Notes under the pieces: generated by a model
Seen by the model: only the letters and a program-made list of their open reading frames with translations
The model's database searches: none
Told to the model about the DNA's origin: nothing
Made by a program: the position numbers and the translations under genes
Assembly: GCF_023101665.1 (NCBI RefSeq)
Contig: NZ_CP082161.1
Coordinates: 5,456,001-5,520,000, forward strand
DNA length: 64,000 nt
DNA from: Bradyrhizobium sp. 195
GTDB taxonomy: Bacteria; Pseudomonadota; Alphaproteobacteria; Rhizobiales; Xanthobacteraceae
Direction: 5' to 3'
In this document: positions 7,291 to 16,921 of the stretch, piece after piece
Layout of the letters: every line of letters starts with the position of its first letter
How positions within the stretch are numbered: position 1 is the stretch's first letter

Positions 7291-8505
7291 TCAGCGGAGC
7301 CAGTAGAAGCGCCCGGGCGGTGGCGGTATCGGCTCGGGTGGACGCAGTCGCTTCGGACGCGGCGGCTTTGGCGCCGGCTCGGCCGCCGAGGTCGCCTCCC
7401 CGCCCGGCGCCGTTTCGGTGCCCGGCACCCTCACCGCCAGCAGCAGATTCGACTCGTGCATCCGCCAGCGATAGCCGACGCCAAAATCGATCGGCTGGGC
7501 GCGTGTGAACAATTCGGCGTAGCGCGCCTGGTGGCGGCCGGGGAATTCGTCAATTGGCCCGAGATAGCGGCCGAACGGGAAGAACCGCCATTGCCGCGCG
7601 CTGTAGTTCGCGAGCGGAATGCCGGAATCGTCCTGGATGATGGTGGCACTGTTGGCGAGCAGCCAATCGCGCACGACGGTGAAGTTGCCGGAGTGCAACA
7701 AATAGGACGCGCTCTTGAGCAGGCTGTTGCCGGGGCCAAGCGTCTCGCAGAATTTCAGGAAACCCGTGGCGCGCGCGCCGGAATTGGAAAGATCGGTCGA
7801 GAAATAATACAGGGTGCGCGTCTCGCCGTCGGGGCCTGCAAAGGTGATGCGGACGCCGCGCGTCGCGTTCCGTCCCGGATTGTCGTCGCCGACATGCACC
7901 CCGCCCTTGTCGTCGAGCGCGACCATCTCGACGTTGCGGATGGTCTTGCCGGAACGGGCGAGGAAGACATAGAGGATCGGCAACGTGCCGTTGACCTGGT
8001 TGGCGTGCAGGTCGACCTTCATCTGTTTGGTGATGAAGAACGAGAAGCTCAGGATCGAGCCGAGCGAACGCTCGACATTGTAGAGCGCCGCGCCCACCGA
8101 GCCGCGCGGCAGCCGCGTCAAATCGGGCACGGCGCCGACCGGCTCCAGCGCGCCGAGCACATAGGTGCTGGCCTTGGAATAGAAGGTGTTGGCGTAAAGG
8201 AAATCGGGCCCGCTGAACAGGTAGAACATGGTCGGCCGGGGGGCGGCGAGATTGACGTCGGCCCAATTGCGGATCTTCGAGAGCTGGCGCTGTTCGAGCT
8301 GGGCGAAGGCGCCGTCGAAGAACTTTGCATGGCGCTGCCAGCCCGGATCCCTGGTCAGCGGCACCAGCGGCGAGTCAGCCGAGGGCTGCATGCCCGCAAG
8401 GAAGCGCGCGGTGTCATCGAAGGTCACGTCGGCGGCGCTTGCGGACGAGACGGCCGCAGCCAGCAGGGCAAGAGCGGCGGCCGCAATTCTGAGGGGGCGA
8501 AACAT
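7291..8505 (-). CDS. Exported protein of unknown function
   Basis: A 404-residue protein with a clean signal peptide (MFRPLRIAAAALALLAAAVS, cleavage after ASA). The mature part contains LAAPRPTMFYLFSGPDFLYAN and LTRDPGWQRHAKFFDGAF, and ends in a Pro/Arg-rich tail. No catalytic motif is recognised. It starts 2 bp after the stop of the APC permease gene (8508), so it is almost certainly translated from the same transcript. The pairing suggests a link to transport or to the periplasm, but nothing shows what it does. The start at 8505 is preferred over an upstream frame lacking a signal peptide. Confidence 0.7.
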   Translation of the reverse strand: MFRPLRIAAAALALLAAAVSSASAADVTFDDTARFLAGMQPSADSPLVPLTRDPGWQRHAKFFDGAFAQLEQRQLSKIRNWADVNLAAPRPTMFYLFSGPDFLYANTFYSKASTYVLGALEPVGAVPDLTRLPRGSVGAALYNVERSLGSILSFSFFITKQMKVDLHANQVNGTLPILYVFLARSGKTIRNVEMVALDDKGGVHVGDDNPGRNATRGVRITFAGPDGETRTLYYFSTDLSNSGARATGFLKFCETLGPGNSLLKSASYLLHSGNFTVVRDWLLANSATIIQDDSGIPLANYSARQWRFFPFGRYLGPIDEFPGRHQARYAELFTRAQPIDFGVGYRWRMHESNLLLAVRVPGTETAPGGEATSAAEPAPKPPRPKRLRPPEPIPPPPGRFYWLR

Positions 8506-8507
8506 GT

Positions 8508-9875
8508 CTATTCGCGATGTGATGAATTGCCAGCGGCGACCGGCCGCCTGCGGAAAACAGCATAGATCAACAGGCCCGAGAGCATGACGAGCATCCCCGA
8601 GAGCGACTGCACCGGCCGCTCGGTCAACAGGTAGTACATCATGAACGCGGTCACGAGCAGGAAAACGAGCGGCGTGAACGGGTATCCCCAGGCGCGATAG
8701 GGCCTCGGCAAATCGGGATCGGTGATGCGCAGCTTGATGACGCCGGCGACCGTGAAGAACGAGCAAAACAAGAGTGCGAACTGGATGAAGTCGAGCACCG
8801 CCTCGAAGCTGCGCGTGAACAGCAGCAGATTGGCGACGACGAGCTGAAACAGGATGGCATAGGCCGGCGCGCCGCTCGCCGATCGCTTCGAGAAGACGCG
8901 TAAGGCGGGGATGTCCTCCCCCATCGTCATCATCACGCGCGGGCCGATCCACATCATCGCAGAGATCGAGGAGATCAGGCCGACGCAGATCATCGCGCCG
9001 ACGATCCGGCCGCCGAGGCTGCCGAAGATGGCGCTGCCGGCAACACTGGCGACGTCGAGCTGGCCGGCGAGCGCACCGACCGGCGTGGAGTAGAGGAACA
9101 CCGCGTTCAGCGCGACATACAGCACGAGCACGATCAGCGTGCCCACCAGCAGCGCGCGCGGCAGGCTCCGCTGCGGCGTGTTCATCTCACCGATGATGTA
9201 GGTCGCGGCATTCCAGCCCGAGAACGAGTACATCACGAAGACGAGCCCGATCGCGAAGGGCGCGCTGACGATGTGGGCGATATCGCCCGGCTGCGGCGTG
9301 AATGTGATCGGTTGCGGGGCAGCGATGACGAAGCCGGCGACCAGGAAGGCCACGATCAGCACGACCTTGATGATCGTCGAGATCAGCTGGAAGGTCGAGG
9401 AGTGCCTGACGCCGGTCAATTGCACGAGCGAGACCAGCCACACCACGGCGATCGCGAGCGGGATCGGCGGCAGATCGGGCACGACCGATTTGGCGTATTC
9501 GCCGAACGCCATCGCCGCGAGCGCGACGGGCGCGGCAAAACCCACCGTGGCCGAGACCCAGCCAGCGAGAAAACCGAAGGCCGGATGATAGGCACGGCCG
9601 AGGAAGTTGTACTCGCCGCTCGAGCGCGGAAACATCGCCCCGAGCTCGCTGTAGGCGAACACCCCGCACAGCGCGACGATGCCACCGACGGTCCACAGCA
9701 GCAGGATCGAGAAGCCGGAGGGGATATCCTTGACCTGGAAGCCGAGGCTGGTGAAGACACCGACCCCGATCATGTCGGCCACGACGATGGCGGTTGCGAC
9801 CAGAGCCGAGACCCCGGTCCCGCTTCCGGTCAGCCGGCCAGTCCAGGGTCCGGTTCCCGCATCTGATGCCGTCAT
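8508..9875 (-). CDS. APC-family amino acid permease
   Basis: A 455-residue integral membrane transporter with about 12 hydrophobic segments. The N-terminal ADMIGVGVFTSLGFQV carries the GVGVFTS motif of the amino acid-polyamine-organocation superfamily at TM1, and SGWNAATYIIGEMNTPQRSL is the family signature after TM6. It probably moves an amino acid or related solute across the inner membrane with a proton; the substrate cannot be read. It is first in an apparent two-gene operon with the exported protein at 7291-8505. Confidence 0.88.
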   Translation of the reverse strand: MTASDAGTGPWTGRLTGSGTGVSALVATAIVVADMIGVGVFTSLGFQVKDIPSGFSILLLWTVGGIVALCGVFAYSELGAMFPRSSGEYNFLGRAYHPAFGFLAGWVSATVGFAAPVALAAMAFGEYAKSVVPDLPPIPLAIAVVWLVSLVQLTGVRHSSTFQLISTIIKVVLIVAFLVAGFVIAAPQPITFTPQPGDIAHIVSAPFAIGLVFVMYSFSGWNAATYIIGEMNTPQRSLPRALLVGTLIVLVLYVALNAVFLYSTPVGALAGQLDVASVAGSAIFGSLGGRIVGAMICVGLISSISAMMWIGPRVMMTMGEDIPALRVFSKRSASGAPAYAILFQLVVANLLLFTRSFEAVLDFIQFALLFCSFFTVAGVIKLRITDPDLPRPYRAWGYPFTPLVFLLVTAFMMYYLLTERPVQSLSGMLVMLSGLLIYAVFRRRPVAAGNSSHRE

Positions 9876-10170
9876 CGGGGTCCTTAACCTCAGGCGTCTT
9901 GCCTTGCGGGCGCATCGTGCAGTTTGGCCCAGTCAATTCAAGCAGGGTTAACAAGGGTTAAATGAGGCGACGACAACGGGTATTTGAGCACCGCATTTTC
10001 CTACACCCAAGGCGAAAATGCTGCGTACGCCCCGGGAAACCCCGTTCTCATCCCCCACAATCAGGACACGATTGCGTGGTCCTTTTGAGCGTTCCGGATG
10101 TGGGGAAGTTTCTCCGGACGCTTAACGTCGCCTAAACGCCAATCGGCTCAATTGTCTCGATATTGCCGAT

Positions 10171-10209
10171 GGTTCGTGACTTAGGTTCGTGACTTGGGTT
10201 CGTCGCTTG
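10171..10209. repeat. Three tandem 13-bp repeats
   Basis: GGTTCGTGACTTA, GGTTCGTGACTTG and GGTTCGTCGCTTG follow each other without gaps, 14 bp upstream of the alpha/beta hydrolase start. They lie at the end of a 347-bp gene-free region (9876-10222), which otherwise seems to hold only divergent promoter sequence. They could be an iterated regulator site or simple slippage. Confidence 0.6.
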
Positions 10210-10222
10210 GGGTCATGGGTGG

Positions 10223-11539
10223 ATGGTCGGGGCCGTTCCGAAAATGAGAGCTGACAGTCGTGCCGATCGGACGCCGTCCGGTCGGCGCGGTCGTGCGCTC
10301 AGGATCGGCCTGACCTCAGCCTTGGTGCCGCTGTCGTTGACGCTGGTTCAATGCGGCAAGGCGCCGAACCCGGCAGCGCTCGCGGCGAACTCGCAGGCCA
10401 ATGTCCAAGTGGTCAATCAGGTCGTCGCGAAAACCAATCAGCAAGTCGCAAGCGGCGACACGTTCGAGGATCGCTTCCCTGCCCCGCAATTTAGGGAGCG
10501 CTTCCCCTCGGCCAGCGAAAGTCTCCTGCAACGGCAGATGTCGGACTTCTCGCCCAAGCGCGCCGTGCAGCAACAGCCGCCCGAGCAGGCCCCCTACAAG
10601 GTCGCTTCGCTCGAGCCCCAGATCCCCTACAAGCGTCCGGCCCGCGACGACCTGACGACCCTCGTCAGCATGAAGTCGTCGGCCTTTCCCTATTTCGGCA
10701 ACAACCCCGTCTCCGACGCGCCCTTTCTCAACATCTCCAAGGGCGATCGCCGCGGCCATCGCAGCTATTCCGGTCGCGTGTTCTGGCAGGACGAGACCTA
10801 CAATGACAGCCGCGTGCTGATGCACGTGCCCGAGCATTTCGACGTGCGCAAGCCGGGCGTGATCGTGGTGTTCTTCCACGGCAATGGCGCAACGCTCGAG
10901 CGCGACGTGCGTGATCGCCAGCTCGTGCCCAAGCAGATCACCGATTCCGGCGCCAATGCCGTGCTGCTTGCCCCGCAGATGGCGGTCGATGCCGCCGATT
11001 CCAGCGCCGGCAAGTTCTGGCAACCGGGCGGCTTCAAGCGCTTCATGGCGGAATCGGCCGACCACCTCGCCCGCGTCACCGGCGATCCCAACAGCGTGCG
11101 CGCCTTCGCCAACATGCCGATCGTGATCGTCGGCTATAGCGGCGGCTTCCTGCCGACGGCCTGGAGCCTGGAGGTCGGCGGCATCAGCGACCGCGTCCGC
11201 GGCGTCGTGCTGCTCGACGCCGTCTATGGCGAAATGGACAAGTTCGCATCCTGGATCGAGAGCCACCGTACCGGCTTCTTCGTCAGCGCCTATACCCGTT
11301 ACACCGCGCGGCGCGACCGCGAGCTGATGAGCATGCTCCGCCAGAAGGGCATCACCGTCGCCGAGGACATGGATGGACCGCTCCGTCCCGGCAGCGTGGT
11401 GTTCGTGGAGACCGGCGACGGCATCACCCATCGCGACTATGTCACCCGCGCCTGGACGCGGGATCCGCTCAAGGACGTGCTGGTGAAGATGGCGGCGACG
11501 CCGTCGCTGGCGCTCACGCGCGTCGCCTCGAGCCGCTAG
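10223..11539 (+). CDS. Alpha/beta-hydrolase-fold protein, lipoprotein-like
   Basis: A 438-residue protein. The N-terminus has a basic region, then a hydrophobic stretch ending LTLVQCGKAP; LVQC resembles a lipobox, so it may be a lipoprotein. The C-terminal domain (about 185-430) has VIVVFFHGNGATLERD (strand plus oxyanion HGN) and IVIVGYSGGFLPTAW, where GYSGG is a nucleophile elbow with Ser as nucleophile. The acid is likely D in VVLLDAVYGE and the His lies in GDGITHRDY. It is probably a secreted esterase or peptidase-like enzyme of unknown substrate. ATG 10244 is an alternative start. Confidence 0.65.
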   Translation: MVGAVPKMRADSRADRTPSGRRGRALRIGLTSALVPLSLTLVQCGKAPNPAALAANSQANVQVVNQVVAKTNQQVASGDTFEDRFPAPQFRERFPSASESLLQRQMSDFSPKRAVQQQPPEQAPYKVASLEPQIPYKRPARDDLTTLVSMKSSAFPYFGNNPVSDAPFLNISKGDRRGHRSYSGRVFWQDETYNDSRVLMHVPEHFDVRKPGVIVVFFHGNGATLERDVRDRQLVPKQITDSGANAVLLAPQMAVDAADSSAGKFWQPGGFKRFMAESADHLARVTGDPNSVRAFANMPIVIVGYSGGFLPTAWSLEVGGISDRVRGVVLLDAVYGEMDKFASWIESHRTGFFVSAYTRYTARRDRELMSMLRQKGITVAEDMDGPLRPGSVVFVETGDGITHRDYVTRAWTRDPLKDVLVKMAATPSLALTRVASSR

Positions 11540-11594
11540 GCCTGCGAGCTGCTCAGCGGGCCGGATCGGCGGCTGATCATGAGCCTGCTCGGCT

Positions 11595-11981
11595 TCAGTT
11601 CTTCGGCAGCTTCGGAATGCTCTCGGCGAAGCCGTTGTAGCAGGTCAGCCGCTCGTCCTCTTCCTTGAAGAACCGGCAATCGGCGTAGCCCTTGGCCTTC
11701 GCAGGCTTCGGCTTCGGAGCCGGCGGCATCACCCCGTCGTAGCAATTGAGGCGGTCCTTGGTACCGTCGTCGATCTCGAGGCAGGCCTGCAGCCGCACGG
11801 CGACCGACTGCGGCTTGCCCTTCGGCGCCGCGGCCGGCTTCGCCGCCGCCTCCTTGGTGCCTTTGGGCTTGACCTGCACCAGCGGCTTGTCCCCGACCAT
11901 CGGTGGCTTGTCGGCTTGCGCGAACGCGGAGGCTGAATAGAGCACCGCGGCAACCGCCAGAATCATCCTCATCTCAGTCAA
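11595..11981 (-). CDS. Small exported protein with two Cys-x-n-RL-x-CY motifs
   Basis: A 128-residue protein with a signal peptide (MRMILAVAAVLYSASAFAQ). The mature protein is Lys/Pro/Ala-rich and has two related short motifs: ACLEIDDGTKDRLNCYDG and DCRFFKEEDERLTCYNGF. Each pairs two cysteines 13-14 residues apart and ends in RL-x-CY-(D/N)-G, so each could form a disulphide loop. Similar single motifs occur in several small periplasmic proteins. Function is unknown. Confidence 0.65.
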   Translation of the reverse strand: MTEMRMILAVAAVLYSASAFAQADKPPMVGDKPLVQVKPKGTKEAAAKPAAAPKGKPQSVAVRLQACLEIDDGTKDRLNCYDGVMPPAPKPKPAKAKGYADCRFFKEEDERLTCYNGFAESIPKLPKN

Positions 11982-12062
11982 CTCTCTTTGGTCCCCATGC
12001 CTCGCCTTCTAGCGCTCCCGCGCGCGGTTTGCCAAGCACCTTGCGCCCACGAAAACACGGGA

Positions 12063-13232
12063 TCAGGCCGTGGCGGCAGCGGGCCGGGGCCGGGTCAGGA
12101 TCACCAGGATCAGAGCCAGCGCGACGAAACCGACCGCAACGAAGCCGAGCGTATGCAGAAGCTCGCGGGCGAACATCAGCCCGCCGAGCGCGGAGCCGAC
12201 CGCCTGACCGATATAGAGCACGGAGGTGTTGAGTGCGACGGTCGCCGACGCCAGCCCCGGCGCGGACGCGACCAGCCGCACCTGCTGCATCGAATTGGTC
12301 GAGGCAAAGCCGAGGCCCCAGACAGCAACCCCGGCCGTCATGAACGCAAGCGTGCCCGCACCGAGCGCCCAGCCCGTGATCCCCGCAAGCAGCAGGCAGG
12401 TGAACAGCAGCGAGGTGCGATAAGGACCCCAGGTGTCGACAATGCGGGTGGCGATGACGACGCCGAGGAAGCCGCAAACGCCGTAGAGCGCGAACACCAT
12501 GCCGATCGCATCGGGGCCGGCGCCGGTGAGCTTGTTGAGCAGCGGGCCCATGAAGGTGAACACCACGAACTGCCCCGACATTTGCAGCATGGTGACCGCA
12601 AGCAGCAGCAGAATCGTCCTGTTGCGCCCGACCTCGCGCCAGGTCTTCAAATCCACCGGAGCGCCCTTCAGGCCCGCCGGCAGCCGCAGCAGCAACAGCA
12701 CGAAGCTGAGACAACCAAGCGCGCCGATCTCACCGTAGGCCGCCCGCCAGCCATAGCGGCTGGCGATGAAGGTGATCAGGGGAAGGCCGACGGCGGCAGC
12801 CAGCGACCAGCCGAGAAAGATATAGGCGATAGTGCTGCCGCGCCGCTTCGCCGGCACGATCAACGCCGCCGTGCCGGCGGCCTGCGGCGTATAGAGCGCA
12901 CCGACCGCGAGCATGACCAGGCGGATGACGAGCAGACTCGCATAGTCGGGCGCAAAGGCCGAGGCGAGATTGCCGAGCGCAAGCACCGCCAGCGTCGTCG
13001 TGAGCAACGTCCGCCGATCGATGCGACTGGTCAGCCAAGCCGTCAGCGGCGAGCCGATGCACAGCGTCACCGCGCCGAAGGTGATCAGCAGCCCGGCCGC
13101 ATGAATGCTGACGTCGAGCCCGCTCGCCAGCTCCGGCAGCATGCCCGCCGGGGCCAGCACCGAGCAGCCGGTGACGAGATTGCCGAGCATCAGGGCGGTT
13201 GGCGCGAAACGCCGGGCGCGTGCACTTTCCAT
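12063..13232 (-). CDS. MFS transporter (DHA1/AraJ-like)
   Basis: A 389-residue transporter with 12 predicted membrane segments. [21 protein letters not shown] after TM2 is the MFS loop 2-3 signature and [28 protein letters not shown] matches TM5 (motif C) of drug:proton antiporters. It probably exports a sugar, arabinose-like compound or drug. It is divergent from thrS; the 181-bp region between them must carry both promoters. Confidence 0.85.
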   Translation of the reverse strand: MESARARRFAPTALMLGNLVTGCSVLAPAGMLPELASGLDVSIHAAGLLITFGAVTLCIGSPLTAWLTSRIDRRTLLTTTLAVLALGNLASAFAPDYASLLVIRLVMLAVGALYTPQAAGTAALIVPAKRRGSTIAYIFLGWSLAAAVGLPLITFIASRYGWRAAYGEIGALGCLSFVLLLLRLPAGLKGAPVDLKTWREVGRNRTILLLLAVTMLQMSGQFVVFTFMGPLLNKLTGAGPDAIGMVFALYGVCGFLGVVIATRIVDTWGPYRTSLLFTCLLLAGITGWALGAGTLAFMTAGVAVWGLGFASTNSMQQVRLVASAPGLASATVALNTSVLYIGQAVGSALGGLMFARELLHTLGFVAVGFVALALILVILTRPRPAAATA

Positions 13233-13413
13233 GCAGATGCATGTAGAGCAGTCGTCCGGCCGGTTAAAGGGCCCACGGGAAATAGTTCGCGCGCGCCGCT
13301 TTCTGCGCCGATTTTCTTGGAATTGCCGGATTGCGCAGGCCGAATCCCCTGATATATCGCTCGTTCCCGCTTACCTGCGCTCGTTCGCAGGAGTGAGCCT
13401 CAGGAGTAAAGCA

Positions 13414-15456
13414 ATGACCGACCAGCCGAAATCCGAGTCCGGATTCCAGTACAGCCTCTCCAATCTGAAGCCCGTGACCCCCGCCGCCAAAGTCACCCTC
13501 ACCTTCCCAGACGGCGCCCAGCGTCAATACGACCAGAGCATCACCGGCCTCGACATCGCCAAGGGCATCTCGCCGTCGCTGGCCAAGCGCACGGTCGCGA
13601 TGGCGCTCGACGGCGTGCTCACCGACCTCAACGACCCCATCGAGGCCGACGCCAAGCTCGAGTTCGTCAACCGCGACGATCCGCGCGCGCTCGAATTGAT
13701 CCGCCATGACTGCGCGCACGTGCTGGCCGAAGCCGTGCAGAAGCTGTGGCCGGGCACGCAAGTCACCATCGGTCCGGTGATCGAGAACGGCTTCTATTAC
13801 GACTTCTTCCGCAATGAGCCGTTCACCCCGGAAGACTTTGCCGCGATCGAGAAGAAAATGCGCGAGCTCATTGCGCGCGACAAGCCTTTCACGAAAGAGG
13901 TTTGGGATCGCGAGAAGACCAAGCAGGTGTTCCGCGACAAGGGCGAGGCGTTCAAGGTCGAGCTGGTCGACGCCATTCCCGGCACCGAGCCGATCAAGAT
14001 CTACTACCAGGGCGACTGGTTCGATCTGTGCCGCGGCCCGCACATGACCTCGACCGGCAAGGTCGGCAACGCCTTCAAGCTGATGAAGGTGGCCGGCGCC
14101 TATTGGCGCGGCGACAGCAACAATCCGATGCTGACCCGCATCTACGGCACGGCCTTCGCCAAGCAGGAGGACCTCGACGCTTACCTCAAGCAGATCGAGG
14201 AAGCCGAAAAGCGCGACCATCGCAAGCTCGGGCGCGAGCTCGACCTCTTCCACTTCCAGGAGGAAGGTCCGGGCGTCGTGTTCTGGCACCCGAAGGGCTG
14301 GACCATCTTCCAGCAGCTGATCGCCTATATGCGCCGGCGCCTGACCGGCGATTACAGCGAGGTCAACGCGCCGCAGATCCTCGACAAGGCGCTGTGGGAG
14401 ACCTCGGGCCATTGGGGCTGGTATCGCGAGAACATGTTCGCGGCGCAGTCGGCCGGCGACGAGGCCGAGGACAAGCGCTGGTTTGCGCTCAAGCCGATGA
14501 ACTGCCCCGGTCACGTGCAGATCTTCAAGCATGGCCTGAAGAGCTACCGCGACCTGCCGCTGCGCCTCGCCGAGTTCGGCGTGGTCCATCGCTACGAGCC
14601 TTCCGGCGCCATGCACGGCTTGATGCGCGTGCGCGGCTTCACCCAGGACGACGCGCACATCTTCTGCACCGAGGACCAGCTCGCCGCGGAATGCCTGAAG
14701 ATCAATGACCTGATCCTGTCGACCTACGCCGATTTCGGCTTCACCGGTGATCTCACGGTGAAGCTCTCGACCCGGCCGGAGAAGCGCGTCGGCACGGACG
14801 AGATGTGGGATCACGCCGAACGCGTGATGGCGACGGTGCTGCGCGAGATCCAGACGCAGAGCAATCACATCAAGACCGAGATCAACCCGGGCGAAGGCGC
14901 CTTCTACGGGCCGAAGTTCGAATATGTGCTGCGCGATGCCATCGGCCGCGACTGGCAGTGCGGCACCACCCAGGTCGACTTCAACCTCCCGGAGCGGTTC
15001 GGTGCGTTCTACATCGACCACGACGGCGGCAAGAAACCGCCTGTCATGGTGCACCGGGCGATCTGCGGCTCGATGGAGCGCTATATCGGCATCCTGATCG
15101 AACATTATGCCGGCAACTTCCCGCTCTGGCTGTCGCCGGTGCAGGCGGTGGTCACGACCATCACCTCGGAAGGCGACGAATACGCCAAGGTGGTGATGGA
15201 ACAGGCGCGGCGCGCGGGGCTGCGGGTCGAGATCGACCTGCGCAACGAAAAGATCAACTACAAGGTCCGCGAGCATTCGCTGGCCAAGATTCCCGCACTG
15301 CTCGTGGTCGGCAAGAAAGAGGCCGAGACGCATTCGGTCTCGGTCCGCCGCCTCGGCAGCGACGGCCAGAAGGTGATGACGACAGCCGAGGCGATCGCCG
15401 CCCTTGTCGACGAGGCGACACCGCCGGATGTCCGGCGGATGCGGGAAGCCGTCTGA
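13414..15456 (+). CDS. thrS: Threonyl-tRNA synthetase
   Basis: ThrRS charges tRNA-Thr in the cytoplasm. The 680-residue protein has a TGS domain (about 25-87, [19 protein letters not shown]), the editing domain with [17 protein letters not shown] (HxxxH), the class II catalytic core with the zinc ligand Cys in [12 protein letters not shown] (about residue 364), motif 2 in [20 protein letters not shown] and motif 3 in [16 protein letters not shown], then the anticodon-binding domain (about 575-675). ATG 13414 is chosen because CAGGAG lies 7-8 bases ahead; an upstream in-frame extension has no homology. It is convergent with higA. Confidence 0.96.
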   Translation: MTDQPKSESGFQYSLSNLKPVTPAAKVTLTFPDGAQRQYDQSITGLDIAKGISPSLAKRTVAMALDGVLTDLNDPIEADAKLEFVNRDDPRALELIRHDCAHVLAEAVQKLWPGTQVTIGPVIENGFYYDFFRNEPFTPEDFAAIEKKMRELIARDKPFTKEVWDREKTKQVFRDKGEAFKVELVDAIPGTEPIKIYYQGDWFDLCRGPHMTSTGKVGNAFKLMKVAGAYWRGDSNNPMLTRIYGTAFAKQEDLDAYLKQIEEAEKRDHRKLGRELDLFHFQEEGPGVVFWHPKGWTIFQQLIAYMRRRLTGDYSEVNAPQILDKALWETSGHWGWYRENMFAAQSAGDEAEDKRWFALKPMNCPGHVQIFKHGLKSYRDLPLRLAEFGVVHRYEPSGAMHGLMRVRGFTQDDAHIFCTEDQLAAECLKINDLILSTYADFGFTGDLTVKLSTRPEKRVGTDEMWDHAERVMATVLREIQTQSNHIKTEINPGEGAFYGPKFEYVLRDAIGRDWQCGTTQVDFNLPERFGAFYIDHDGGKKPPVMVHRAICGSMERYIGILIEHYAGNFPLWLSPVQAVVTTITSEGDEYAKVVMEQARRAGLRVEIDLRNEKINYKVREHSLAKIPALLVVGKKEAETHSVSVRRLGSDGQKVMTTAEAIAALVDEATPPDVRRMREAV

Positions 15457-15462
15457 CGGCGC

Positions 15463-15834
15463 TCACGCGGCTCTATCTTGCCCAACTTTGATGAGGGACT
15501 CGGCGGGAATGCCGAGTCCCTCATGTAGACGTCTGATCATGCTGAGCGTCAATTCGCGCCGCCGGTTGAGCACTTCGTGAACCCGATTGCGGCTGCCAAT
15601 AAAGGGAATCAGGTCCCTCGGCTGCAGACCGCTCTGTTCCATATGATACTTGATGGCTTCGACCGGATCTGGAAGGTCCAGCCGGTAGAGCTTCCGCTCC
15701 CACGCCTCCACGAGCGTCACAAGCACGTCCAGCCTATCGCCCTCAGGCGAGTTCCGGCGCGCGCTCATCAACGTCTCGATCTCCTTGAGCACGCGACGAT
15801 AGTCTCGGTTAGACTTGATTGGCGCGATTTCCAT
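15463..15834 (-). CDS. higA: HigA-type antitoxin
   Basis: A 123-residue antitoxin with an XRE helix-turn-helix. MEIAPIKSNRDYRRVLKEIE is the typical HigA N-terminus, and the HTH is in QPRDLIPFIGSRNRVHEVLNRR with the downstream RRLHEGLGIPAESL. It would neutralise HigB and repress its own promoter. ATG 15834 has AGGAGG 6 bases upstream; a second ATG directly before it (15837) is also possible. The start lies 10 bp after the higB stop, so the order is toxin first, as in classic higBA operons. The 3' end contains a perfect hairpin. Confidence 0.88.
   Translation of the reverse strand: MEIAPIKSNRDYRRVLKEIETLMSARRNSPEGDRLDVLVTLVEAWERKLYRLDLPDPVEAIKYHMEQSGLQPRDLIPFIGSRNRVHEVLNRRRELTLSMIRRLHEGLGIPAESLIKVGQDRAA
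15491..15524. terminator. Perfect 14-bp stem hairpin inside the 3' end of higA
   Basis: ATGAGGGACTCGGC and GCCGAGTCCCTCAT pair without mismatch around GGGAAT. It lies 35 bp past the thrS stop and within the last 20 codons of the convergent higA. There is no T-run on either side, so it is not a classic intrinsic terminator, but it could block read-through or protect both 3' ends. Confidence 0.5.
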
Positions 15835-15844
15835 CATCGACCTC

Positions 15845-16147
15845 CTAAATAGTTTGCGCATCGACTGCGTCGTACTGTCGGTGTGTTCCAACAAAACGGA
15901 TATAAACCACGCGATATGGGTAGTTGATCCAGACCACGATCCGATATTTGTTGCCGGCGACGTTGAAGGCGACGCGGCCATCCTTGAGGACACTGGCGGT
16001 TCGGATATCTCTCTTGACGTCGGCGGGCTTCGCCCAATCGGCCTGCTTTACCTGCCGAAACCAGGCCATCAGGGGTTCACGAGCATCGGAGACCTCGCCT
16101 GCCCGATCGAGAAATGCCTTGATCGTGCTGAGCGCTATGATCCTCAT
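15845..16147 (-). CDS. higB: HigB-type mRNA interferase toxin
   Basis: A 100-residue RelE/ParE-superfamily toxin of the HigB type. The conserved features are TIKAFLDRAGEVSDAREPLMAWFRQVKQADW, then NKYRIVVWINYPYRVVYIRFVGTHRQYD (the long fragment split by VSD), which is the core sheet with the basic and His residues used for ribosome-dependent mRNA cleavage. Its length is normal for the family. It is the first gene of the pair with higA, and a palindromic operator lies 18 bp upstream. Confidence 0.9.
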   Translation of the reverse strand: MRIIALSTIKAFLDRAGEVSDAREPLMAWFRQVKQADWAKPADVKRDIRTASVLKDGRVAFNVAGNKYRIVVWINYPYRVVYIRFVGTHRQYDAVDAQTI

Positions 16148-16165
16148 TCAATTCATCTTAGCATA

Positions 16166-16180
16166 GTCCCACCTTGGGAC
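16166..16180. promoter_or_regulatory. Candidate higBA operator
   Basis: GTCCCACCTTGGGAC has perfect 6-bp arms around a 3-bp centre, extended by outer AT bases. It lies 18 bp upstream of the higB start, where an autoregulatory HigA site is expected. Possible -10 sequence TATGCT lies between it and the gene. Confidence 0.5.
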
Positions 16181-16294
16181 CATAACTTTCTTGCCGGAAC
16201 GCCAGCAGACCTCATAATCCCTCTAAAATCCCTTCCATTCGTCTTCTGCCGAGCCTATCTCCGGGCGAGAACACCAAGCCATAAGGACTCCGCA

Positions 16295-16858
16295 GTGCCC
16301 GATGCCATTGAACTCCTGAAGACCCGCCGTTCGGTCAAGCCGCGCGAGATGACCGGGCCCGGCCCTTCGGCGGCCGAGCTCGAAACGATCCTCACCATCG
16401 GCGCGCGCGTGCCCGACCACGGCAAGCTCGCGCCCTGGCGCTTCATCATCTTCGAGGGCGATGCCCGCCAGCGTGCCGGCGAGGTGATCGCGAAGGTCTT
16501 TGTGCGGAAGAATCCCGGCGCGCCCGCGGCCGACATCGAGATCGAGCGCAAGCGCCTCACCGACGCGCCGCTGGTGATCGGCATCGTCAGCTTCACCAAG
16601 CCGCATCCGAAGGTGCCGGCGTTCGAGCAGGAATTGTCGGCGGGCGCCAGCGCCATGAATATCGTCACGGCCGCGACCGCGCTCGGTTACGGCGCCTGCT
16701 GGCTGACCGGCTGGTTCTCCTTCGATCGGGACGTGCTCGACGGACTCGGCCTCAAGCCGGACGAAAAGCTCGCCGGCTTCGTCCATATCGGCACGCCGAC
16801 CAAGCCCAGCGAAGACCGTCCGCGACCGTCCCTGTCGGAAATCGTGACGCGTTTTTAA
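16295..16858 (+). CDS. Nitroreductase family protein
   Basis: A 187-residue FMN-dependent nitroreductase of the YdjA/RutE type. The sequence AIELLKTRRSVKPREMTGPG contains the RRS FMN-phosphate motif, GARVPDHGKLAPWRFIIF and ALGYGACWLTGW are the cofactor and active-site segments. It would reduce nitro or quinone-like compounds with NAD(P)H. The GTG start at 16295 has AAGGA 7 bases upstream and gives a normal length; a longer frame through the toxin-antitoxin locus is not plausible. It precedes the serine hydrolase gene by 63 bp in the same direction. Confidence 0.88.
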   Translation: MPDAIELLKTRRSVKPREMTGPGPSAAELETILTIGARVPDHGKLAPWRFIIFEGDARQRAGEVIAKVFVRKNPGAPAADIEIERKRLTDAPLVIGIVSFTKPHPKVPAFEQELSAGASAMNIVTAATALGYGACWLTGWFSFDRDVLDGLGLKPDEKLAGFVHIGTPTKPSEDRPRPSLSEIVTRF

Positions 16859-16921
16859 TCGATGTTGTGTTGACGCCTGCGACGTCTTGCGGCTTTGATC
16901 CCGCCGAGGGAGGAAGGCCGG

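Noticed and set aside
9948..9962. A CtrA box upstream of the APC permease
   Set aside because: TTAACAAGGGTTAA has a 6-bp rather than a 7-bp spacer, so it does not meet the consensus.
13264..15333. A 689-codon open frame antisense to thrS
   Set aside because: It is the complement of a clear ThrRS gene; its composition (long Asp/Leu/Val-rich stretches) is what a GC-rich gene gives on the opposite strand, and no motif is present.
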